Assembly (NCBI GenBank): GCA_946479035.1
Contig: CAMLDW010000022.1
Coordinates: 1 to 41,188 of the forward strand
Direction: 5' to 3'
Length of the DNA stretch: 41,188 bases
DNA from: an uncultured Chthonomonadaceae bacterium
Lineage (GTDB): Bacteria; Armatimonadota; Fimbriimonadia; Fimbriimonadales; Fimbriimonadaceae
In this document: piece by piece, positions 23,310-30,053 of the stretch
Numbering within the stretch: the stretch's first letter is position 1
Layout: each line of letters opens with the position of its first letter
Notes under the pieces: model-generated
The model's input: only the letters and a program-made list of their open reading frames with translations
Told to the model about the DNA's origin: nothing
Databases searched by the model: none
Made by a program: the position numbers and the translations under genes

Positions 23310-24007
23310 GGATCGGCGCGAGCAACTGGATGCAGGTCGAGGAGCGCCTCAAGCACGGCGACCGCTGCGTCGTTCCCTTGGGATGCACGGAGCAGCACGC
23401 GTACCTCAGCCTGAGCACAGACAGCATCCTGGCAGAGCGCGTGGCGACTGAGGCGGCGGAACCACTCGGGGTCCCCGTGTTCCCTGTCTTGGCGTACGGG
23501 ATTACACCTTCGTTCCGCGCGTATCCAGGAACAGTGAGCCTGCGCGTGGCGACCTACGCAGCGATCCTGCAAGACCTGATGCTGGGAGTGGTGGAGCAGG
23601 GGTTTCGGCGCGTGCTTTTCGTGAACGGGCACGGAGGAAACGCGCCCGGACTGTCGGTGGTCGAGGAGTTCGTAAGCGACCATCCCTCGCTCGGACTTCG
23701 AGCAAAGTGGCACAACTGGTGGAGCGCGCCGCAGACGATGGCGAAGGTGCTCACGATCGACAAGGACGCCTCGCACGCTAGCTGGATGGAGAACTTTCCT
23801 TGGACGCGCCTTACCGGGGTCGACCCGCCGAGCGTTAGGAAACCGATAGTCGACTACGCCTCCGCGCGCGGACAGTCGCCGAAGGCAGTGCGCGAAGCGC
23901 TGGGCGACGGCTCGTTCGGCGGCCTTTACCAGAGGCCGGACGACGAGATGCTCGCGATATGGTCCGTCGCGGTCTCAGAGACCCGCGCTGTCATCGAATC
24001 GCTCTAG
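23306..24007 (+). CDS. Creatininase-family metal-dependent hydrolase
   Basis: A 233-residue protein of the creatininase family (COG1402), amide hydrolases that act on cyclic amides. Metal-binding positions are visible: Glu29 and His31 in CTEQHAYL, Asp39 in STDS, and His109 in VNGHGGN; the YPGTVSL motif is also present. The real function in most bacteria is unknown, and creatinine is unlikely here. The start ATG overlaps the araD stop (ATGA), so the cell makes it along with the arabinose enzymes, suggesting a role on an arabinose-derived lactone, amide or furanose intermediate (inference). Its TAG stop is shared with the convergent gene in a CTAG. Confidence 0.85.
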   Translation: MRIGASNWMQVEERLKHGDRCVVPLGCTEQHAYLSLSTDSILAERVATEAAEPLGVPVFPVLAYGITPSFRAYPGTVSLRVATYAAILQDLMLGVVEQGFRRVLFVNGHGGNAPGLSVVEEFVSDHPSLGLRAKWHNWWSAPQTMAKVLTIDKDASHASWMENFPWTRLTGVDPPSVRKPIVDYASARGQSPKAVREALGDGSFGGLYQRPDDEMLAIWSVAVSETRAVIESL

Positions 24008-27000
24008 CCGGCCGCCCTGAACGTCCAGCTCCCGTTCCTCACCTTCGCCCTCAGGTCCTCCAAAGTCGGTAGTAGGTGCGCCCGAGGCTGCACGGCTGCG
24101 TCCGGCACGCCATCTTGGAAGAGGTCCTTCCACTCGCGCATGGCGTCGAAGCCGCTGGTCTTCTCTATCGCCGGATCCATCAGCGCCGCGTAGAGAGCGG
24201 CGAGCGAAGTGAGCGGGCCGTGCGCCTCGACCTCCACGTTCTCGGAGTACTTCTTCATCGCTTCCTTCGCTCTCACGATCTGCCAAGCGGCGATGAACGC
24301 TACCGATCGGCCGAGATAGACCGCGTAGCGCAGCTCGATATCCCTTAGCTCGCCTGTACTCAGCGCGTCGATGAAGAGGTAGGCGTATCCGTCGTCTGGG
24401 CGCGCAGTCTGCGACTGGGCTTGCTTGCCAGCGTCGTCCAGGACGATTCGCACGCCCTTGGGCGCGGACTTCGGCATGTGCAAGACCGCTGGGGTCGTGA
24501 AACCGGCCTCAGAGGTGAAAGTCACTGCCCGACGGTCGCCACTGCCGGTCTCCTTGTAGTTGAGAGGAGACCTGAACGGCAGGCCGCCGTTGATTTCGAT
24601 CACGTCCTGGAACGAGGCCTTCTTCGGCGGCTTGTCGAGGTACTGCATCGAAAGCTGCCGCATCGTGCGTTCGTTCGGCGCCGGTGGTTCGAGAACAAGG
24701 AGGCTGTGGTCTTCCGGGTTGGTGACGGTGATGTTGGGCTGTCCCACGGGAGAGCCGTCGCCGACGCCGCGGAGGTACTTGTCAAAGAAGCCGATCATCG
24801 CTTCGCGCATCGGCTGGTTGTAGTCGTGCGGGCCGGCAAAGATCTGTCCGAAGACGTCCTGGGCTTTGCCGAACACCGCCCACGAGAGGCGCGCCTTTTC
24901 GACCGTGAGGTTGGTGGCGTCCGGTGGGAACTCGGGATCGTCGTGCGCGCCCATGATGTAAACGGGTTTGGGAGCCTGGATCCCGAGAACGTCGCTGCGG
25001 TCGCCGACCTGCATCGTGCCGGGGACGTGGTTACACAGGCAGCCGTTGTCTGGCGCGAGCTCCATGCTGGCCATGTACACCACGGGCACGGCCGCCTTGT
25101 AGCGGTCGTCTGCGGCAAACGTGTAAAGGGTCGCGAGCCCGCCCCCGCTCGCTCCGGTGATGCCGACACGGCCCATGTCGCTGTCGCTTCGCGTTGCCAT
25201 GTAGTCGAGCGCGCGGATGGCGTCCCAAACGTAGTATCCGGTCGCGTTCGTACCGCCCTGCACGAGCTTGAAGTCGTTGTGGTTCCCTTCCGCGCGGCGC
25301 TCGATCAGGCTGGTGCCCTCGAAGCTCCAGCCAGGGCTGTCGATGGCGATGGCGATGTAACCGCGCAGCGCTTGGAAAGCGGCGCGGAGCTGGATGCGAT
25401 CCTCGTCTTTCTTGTGCGCCCAGTGGCCGTTCACGTTGACGATGACAGGCGCGCGGTGGTTGAGCGGCGGATAGGGGACGTAGACGTGCGCCGTTACGAA
25501 GAAGCTGGGACGGCTCTCGAACACGACCTTTTCGATGCGATAGCCGGTGCGCAGGAGCACGCCGGTCGTGCGCGCGTTCAGGGGCGTCTTCTCGGGCATT
25601 GGGTCGAGCCCCAGCGACTTGAGCAGCTCCTTCTTTCGCCTCTGCCTTTCAGCCTCAAACTCTGCAGGCGAGCCTGGCACGGGGCGCTTGGCCCTGGCGA
25701 CGACCTGCGCCTTGAGCCATGCGTTCGCCATCTCCTTTCCCTTGCCTTGCAGCACGTCGTCGTCGAGCGCCGGGCCGGGGACCGGCGTGAACGAGTCCAT
25801 CCCCTGCTCGTTTGCGATGACTTCGCCGAGCGTAAGGAACGGGATGTCGTGGGAGTTCATGAGGTCGGGGTGGTTGGACGATGAGAAGTCGGCGCCCTCG
25901 CTGTTGCTGTCGATGAGGATCGTCGGCCTTTCCTTCCCGCCGATGCCTAGCAGCTTGACGAAGTTGCGCGCGGCGCTGGGGATGTGCATCCGCTGCATGA
26001 GCCGCGCGCTGCAGACCCACACCTCGCCCTTGCCGACCTTGAGCCGCGCAAGGCCGCCGTTTCCGAACACGTCCCACCCGTCGCTGGGCGCGAATCGCTG
26101 CCACATGGCGTCGGCTGTGTCGGTCTTCTCGAGGCCGAGCTGCCCTGCCGGGTCGAAAGTCGTCCAGTTGCCACCTTCGACCTTGAGCGGCTTCGGCAGG
26201 AAGTCGAGGCTATAGCGGTTGAAGTCCTGTTGGAGGATGAGGAGCCTCATCCCCTTTTCGACGGGAACGAGGATCTTTCTCCGCGTCGCGCGGTCAAAGC
26301 TGGAGAAGAACCGCCATCCGCGCGTGCCTATGATCATCGCGCCGTACTTGCCCGGATCGATGGCCCCGGGCTTGAAGTAAGTCATCGCCTCTTCGGCGCT
26401 GTAGATCTGCGGGGTGGGGCCCGGAAGCGAAGGTATGACCAGATAGGGCGCGGCGTCCTCGACGTTTGGAAACCTAGCGATCTCGGCCCCTGATTCGGCT
26501 TCAGCAGCGACTAGATACCCCCAGTTCTCTCGCTTGAAGCTCGCTTCAAACCCGTTGCCGCTCTTCTCCATTGGAACTCTATGGAAGTACGTCGAGCTGG
26601 GAAGGGGCTTTTGGAGCAGCCACGCCCGCTCCGCACCTAGACTGACAAGCTTGCAAGTGACGACCCCGCTCTGTTCCGACCAACTCAGCCTTCCGTCTGG
26701 TCGAGGCGTGACGCTGCCTAGAAGGATCGGCTGTTGCAGTGGCGCTTCTGGGAGCTTGAGGATCCTCGCGGCTTCGTCTTGGACGAGCTTGTGCTGGTCG
26801 GCCCAAGTGAAGGTGTTCGTGTGCATCCGCAGCCGCTCGGTGAACGGCCTGTAGAGCGTGCTGTTCGCCAGGAGCTGGTGAGCCGACGACGCGTCCGAGA
26901 ACGTTCCGACCAAGATTCCGTCTCGGGACAAGGCGTTGAACGAGGCCTCCATCTGAGCGTAGCGCTGTGCGTCCCTAAACCGGTTCAAATAGTACGTACC

Positions 27001-28776
27001 AAGGCCACGCATCAGATCGAGCTGCGTCGCCAGTTCGGCTTGGCGCAGGTTGGGCTTGGGTTTCGTTTCGCTCGGCGCTAGAGTGAGCGAGCCCAGGGAC
27101 TGCAATCGCTGGTCTAGCCATGCGTCAGACCTGAGCCTTCCGTCAACCCCGCCCGTAGCGAGGTTGGCGAAGAGCTCATTGATCGGCGAGAACGAGAAGC
27201 TGTCCTGACCCGCGCCTTGGACCATGAAGCCGTTGTCACCGCCCCACTCCAGTTCCGGTGCGTGGCTGCGGTGGTCGGGGCCCAGCGAATACGCCATGAA
27301 CGCGATCGGCAGTAGCACGCTCGCCTGCTTCCAAGCCTGGACAAGGCCCTGGCTCCCGTCACCTAGCATCCGCGCAGCCTGTCTGTCGAACGTCTCGTCC
27401 GTCACGGTCGGGTCATATCCGAGGCGGCCCCAAGTCGTCCAGTACATCAAGTCGCGCTGATGGATCCACGTGTACGCCTTCTTGGAGGGATCGGCGAGGT
27501 AGTACTCGGGCTTCTTGGGATAGTAGGCGTCCTCGCCCTCGATCGTGTAGCCGCTCGCGGTGCCGACCTTCATGCACAGGACCGAGCGGCGCACCCACTC
27601 GGGGTTGTAGAACGGAAAGATGCGGTGCGTCCCGTTGGCGCGCACCTGCCAGACGACCTTGTATGGCTCGCCCGGCCATTGCCCGCCGCCCTCTGCCGCG
27701 TTCCCCGGCCAGGTCTTGGCGTTCTTCTCTGGCGATCCGGAGTCGCTCAGATAGTCTTCGTATGAGTAGCTGTACCAGTTGGCGACCCGGCCGCCGGCGA
27801 CCATGTACGGCGCGCCCCACTGCTCGCCGTTGTACTTGATCTCGACCGTGAAGTCCTTGTTCGCACGCGCGAGCGGCAGGACCTGTTGGCGGCGCGTGAT
27901 CCATGAGCGCGTGACGAGCGGGATGTCCCGTCCGCTGTTCCTAACGGCCTCGGTGTAGCAGTTGAAGAAGGACTCGCCGTGGCCGCTCTCGCCGATGCGA
28001 AAGCCGATCGCGTCGAGCCCAGGCGCGCCGCGGACCATCTGCTCGACCGCTTCCCTCGTGTACTTGTAGACGTTTTCCTCGCTCTGTTGATAGGGGGGGT
28101 TGGGGTTCTGCGGAACCGCGAGGCTCGCCTGGTACGCCATCAGGCTGACGCGAATCCCGCGCTCGTGCGCCATAGCGATCACGTGGTTGAGCTGCCTAAG
28201 GTCGGCCTGCTTTACGTTCTCCGGCACCCCGACCTGCGGGAAGGACGGCGCGGTGACGAAGTAGGCGTAGAGGTTGGGCGCGTCGGTCACGCTGATGTCC
28301 CAGGTGCCGTGGATGTCGAGCCAGTTCAGCCGGCTCTGGGCCATGGTGTCGAGCAGAGTCGTCCAGTAGTCCTCGTTCTGGAACCACCACTTTTCGGGGT
28401 CGGTGAGCGACTCCACCGCGTAGTCGGTGTCGTTCTTGGCGTAGTCCCAAGGGAGCGTGAGGAAGAGGTTCAGGCCGCGGTCTTTGAGGTACGGCTTGCC
28501 CGAGGCGCCCTCCTTCCATGCCTTTTCACCCTCGTTCTGGACGCGCTCGGCGAACTCGAACGCGCCATACATCGCGCCCGTCTGGTCTGGAGCGGTGACG
28601 ACGACCTTGTTCCCTTCCGGCGCGATCGTGTAGCTCTCGGGCTCTCCTCCTGGCGAGACGCGCAGCTGGACGTCGCTGGCCCGCGCGCCCAGCACGCGGT
28701 TGATCTCCCGCTTGCCGAACTCCATCGGAAAGTGGGGCTGTTGCGCGAGCACAAAGAGGGCGACCGCGAGCGTCAT
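24004..28776 (-). CDS. 1590-residue secreted multimodular enzyme: glycoside-hydrolase-like, ThuA-like and acetyl-xylan-esterase-like domains
   Basis: A single unbroken frame. Residues 1-13 (MTLAVALFVLAQQ) look like a very short signal peptide; an in-frame TAA just upstream fixes this as the earliest ATG. About 15-100 resembles the N-terminal alpha/beta domain of GH20/GH67 enzymes (MYGAFEFAERV). About 100-700 looks like a TIM-barrel glycosidase (LKDRGLNLFLTLPWDYA, RLNWLDIHGTWDI, GFRIGESGHGESFF, EDAYYPKKPEYYL); I cannot name its family or catalytic pair. About 790-970 resembles a ThuA/gatase-like module (YGAMIIGTRGWRFFSS, ARNFVKLLGIGGK). The C-terminal alpha/beta hydrolase has Ser1210 (GASGGG), Asp1279 (GAHDDPEF) and His1317 (GPHDY), with a CLCNHVPG motif seen in acetyl-xylan-esterase-like proteins. 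It probably deacylates and trims decorated xylan or arabinan. Confidence 0.82.
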   Translation of the reverse strand: MTLAVALFVLAQQPHFPMEFGKREINRVLGARASDVQLRVSPGGEPESYTIAPEGNKVVVTAPDQTGAMYGAFEFAERVQNEGEKAWKEGASGKPYLKDRGLNLFLTLPWDYAKNDTDYAVESLTDPEKWWFQNEDYWTTLLDTMAQSRLNWLDIHGTWDISVTDAPNLYAYFVTAPSFPQVGVPENVKQADLRQLNHVIAMAHERGIRVSLMAYQASLAVPQNPNPPYQQSEENVYKYTREAVEQMVRGAPGLDAIGFRIGESGHGESFFNCYTEAVRNSGRDIPLVTRSWITRRQQVLPLARANKDFTVEIKYNGEQWGAPYMVAGGRVANWYSYSYEDYLSDSGSPEKNAKTWPGNAAEGGGQWPGEPYKVVWQVRANGTHRIFPFYNPEWVRRSVLCMKVGTASGYTIEGEDAYYPKKPEYYLADPSKKAYTWIHQRDLMYWTTWGRLGYDPTVTDETFDRQAARMLGDGSQGLVQAWKQASVLLPIAFMAYSLGPDHRSHAPELEWGGDNGFMVQGAGQDSFSFSPINELFANLATGGVDGRLRSDAWLDQRLQSLGSLTLAPSETKPKPNLRQAELATQLDLMRGLGTYYLNRFRDAQRYAQMEASFNALSRDGILVGTFSDASSAHQLLANSTLYRPFTERLRMHTNTFTWADQHKLVQDEAARILKLPEAPLQQPILLGSVTPRPDGRLSWSEQSGVVTCKLVSLGAERAWLLQKPLPSSTYFHRVPMEKSGNGFEASFKRENWGYLVAAEAESGAEIARFPNVEDAAPYLVIPSLPGPTPQIYSAEEAMTYFKPGAIDPGKYGAMIIGTRGWRFFSSFDRATRRKILVPVEKGMRLLILQQDFNRYSLDFLPKPLKVEGGNWTTFDPAGQLGLEKTDTADAMWQRFAPSDGWDVFGNGGLARLKVGKGEVWVCSARLMQRMHIPSAARNFVKLLGIGGKERPTILIDSNSEGADFSSSNHPDLMNSHDIPFLTLGEVIANEQGMDSFTPVPGPALDDDVLQGKGKEMANAWLKAQVVARAKRPVPGSPAEFEAERQRRKKELLKSLGLDPMPEKTPLNARTTGVLLRTGYRIEKVVFESRPSFFVTAHVYVPYPPLNHRAPVIVNVNGHWAHKKDEDRIQLRAAFQALRGYIAIAIDSPGWSFEGTSLIERRAEGNHNDFKLVQGGTNATGYYVWDAIRALDYMATRSDSDMGRVGITGASGGGLATLYTFAADDRYKAAVPVVYMASMELAPDNGCLCNHVPGTMQVGDRSDVLGIQAPKPVYIMGAHDDPEFPPDATNLTVEKARLSWAVFGKAQDVFGQIFAGPHDYNQPMREAMIGFFDKYLRGVGDGSPVGQPNITVTNPEDHSLLVLEPPAPNERTMRQLSMQYLDKPPKKASFQDVIEINGGLPFRSPLNYKETGSGDRRAVTFTSEAGFTTPAVLHMPKSAPKGVRIVLDDAGKQAQSQTARPDDGYAYLFIDALSTGELRDIELRYAVYLGRSVAFIAAWQIVRAKEAMKKYSENVEVEAHGPLTSLAALYAALMDPAIEKTSGFDAMREWKDLFQDGVPDAAVQPRAHLLPTLEDLRAKVRNGSWTFRAAG

Positions 28777-28800
28777 GTGCCGAGATTAGCCCATGTCCTG

Positions 28801-28856
28801 CCCGTTTCCTTCCCTTCGCCTTCCGTCGAGGTACGCGAAGGGAAGGTGCAGACGGG
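28801..28856. terminator. 12-bp-stem hairpin between the binding lipoprotein and the multimodular enzyme
   Basis: CCTTCCCTTCGC (28808-28819) and GCGAAGGGAAGG (28835-28846) pair perfectly around a 15-base loop, with a further short flanking match (CCCGT at 28801 and ACGGG at 28852). It follows the lipoprotein gene stop by a few bases and precedes the promoter of the next gene, fitting a terminator or an mRNA-end stabiliser. Composition resembles the other CCCT-rich hairpin repeats. Confidence 0.6.
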
Positions 28857-28858
28857 CG

Positions 28859-29881
28859 TCAGTACTTCCTGTCCGGGAGCGCTGACGAAGCGTTGGAGGC
28901 GTCGAACTGCAGGTCTTTGATGACTGTGCGCTTGGGCAGGGTCTCGCCTCGCATCAGGGCTTCGATAGCGTCGAAGAGGAACGGCCCGAGCAGCGGGTTG
29001 CACTCGACCGTACAGTTCATCTTGCCGTCGACGATCGCCTGCAAGGCGTCATGGATCCCGTCGATGGAGACGATCGTGACGCCGCTGCCGGGCTTGAGGC
29101 CCGCTTCTTCCATCGCTTGGATCGCCCCAATAACCATGTCGTCGTTGTGCGCGAAGACCGCGGTCATCGTCTTGCTCTTCGGATTCTTCAGGAAGGCCTC
29201 CATGACCTCCTTTCCGTTGGCGCGTTTGAAGTCGCCGGTCTGGCTGTAGATGATCTTCATGCCAGGGTACTTGGCGATGACCTCGCGAAACCCCTTCGCC
29301 CGGTCGTTGGCGGGCGCGCTGCCTGGCGTGCCGGTGAGCTCGGCGATCTGCGCCTTGCCGTTCGTGTGGTCAGCGAGCCACTGTGCCGCGCGCTGGCCCT
29401 CTTGGATGAAGTCAGAGCCGATGAAGGTGACGTAGAGGTCGTCCTTCACGTCCGGGCGCCTGTCGGAGACGATGACGGGGATGTGTGCGTCCTTGGCCTC
29501 CTGTAGCACGTCCGTCCAGCCCGTCTCTACCACCGGCGAGAACGCGATGACGTCGACCCCCTGGGCAATGAAGCTGCGGATCGCCTTGATCTGGTTCTCC
29601 TGCTTCTGCTGGGCGTCGGAGAACTTGAGCTCGATTTCGCGCTTTTCCGCCTCCGCCTTGATGGAGTCGGTGTTGGCGGTCCGCCAGGCGCTTTCGGCCC
29701 CGATCTGGCTGAATCCGACGACGATGTGCTTCTTGGCGGGCGTCGGCATATTCTCTGTGGTCTTCGTGCCGTCAGCCTTGCCTCCTTCGGGGGCGTTGGT
29801 TGCAGGGCCGTTGCTGCACGCGCTCAGCGCGCAGGCCGCGACGGCCAGGGCGGCTAGGGTAAGGGGAGTGCTGGTCCTCAC
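28859..29881 (-). CDS. YtfQ-like furanose-sugar-binding lipoprotein of an ABC importer
   Basis: A 340-residue lipoprotein. The GTG at 29881 is chosen because GGAGGAG lies seven bases before it and it yields a proper lipobox (LSAC, Cys22). The mature part closely follows E. coli YtfQ, the galactofuranose-binding protein: VGFSQIGAESAWR, DAQQKQENQIKAIRSFIAQG, SPVVETGWTDVLQEAKDA, VFAHNDDMVIGAIQAMEEAG and SIDG. No other permease or ATPase is near it, so it most likely feeds the YtfRT/YjfF-like importer at 10882-14344. With GH127 and the arabinose enzymes in the locus, L-arabinofuranose is the best substrate guess; galactofuranose is the alternative. Confidence 0.92.
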   Translation of the reverse strand: MRTSTPLTLAALAVAACALSACSNGPATNAPEGGKADGTKTTENMPTPAKKHIVVGFSQIGAESAWRTANTDSIKAEAEKREIELKFSDAQQKQENQIKAIRSFIAQGVDVIAFSPVVETGWTDVLQEAKDAHIPVIVSDRRPDVKDDLYVTFIGSDFIQEGQRAAQWLADHTNGKAQIAELTGTPGSAPANDRAKGFREVIAKYPGMKIIYSQTGDFKRANGKEVMEAFLKNPKSKTMTAVFAHNDDMVIGAIQAMEEAGLKPGSGVTIVSIDGIHDALQAIVDGKMNCTVECNPLLGPFLFDAIEALMRGETLPKRTVIKDLQFDASNASSALPDRKY

Positions 29882-29893
29882 GTTGGTCTCCTC

Positions 29894-29913
29894 CGCGCCC
29901 CAAATCGGGCGCG
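29894..29913 (-). promoter_or_regulatory. Hairpin at the predicted 5' end of the binding-lipoprotein mRNA
   Basis: CGCGCCC (29894-29900) and GGGCGCG (29907-29913) form a 7-bp stem with a 6-base loop. It would lie right at the start of the transcript predicted from the CATAAT box and directly before the ribosome binding site. Such 5' stems can protect an mRNA from decay. Confidence 0.45.
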
Positions 29914-29921
29914 ATGGCCGG

Positions 29922-29949
29922 ATTATGGCACCCAAGGTGCAGGCTGAAA
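29922..29949 (-). promoter_or_regulatory. Putative promoter of the binding-lipoprotein gene
   Basis: On the minus strand a TTTCAG -35-like box (29949-29944) and a CATAAT -10 box (29927-29922) are 16 bases apart, giving a leader of about 34 bases with a clear ribosome binding site. Confidence 0.45.
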
Positions 29950-30053
29950 GGGGGGTGGCAGCGGCCTACGGCGTGCCCTTAGGGCCCGCCTCCGTGATAT
30001 CGTTGGAACATAGGCTCAAAGGCGTCGTTGTTCTCCTTGTGCCGTGAATCGAA

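Noticed and set aside
24421..25884. 487-residue plus-strand frame
   Set aside because: It is antisense to the esterase part of the 1590-residue gene, whose catalytic motifs are clear. Long antisense frames are expected at this GC content.
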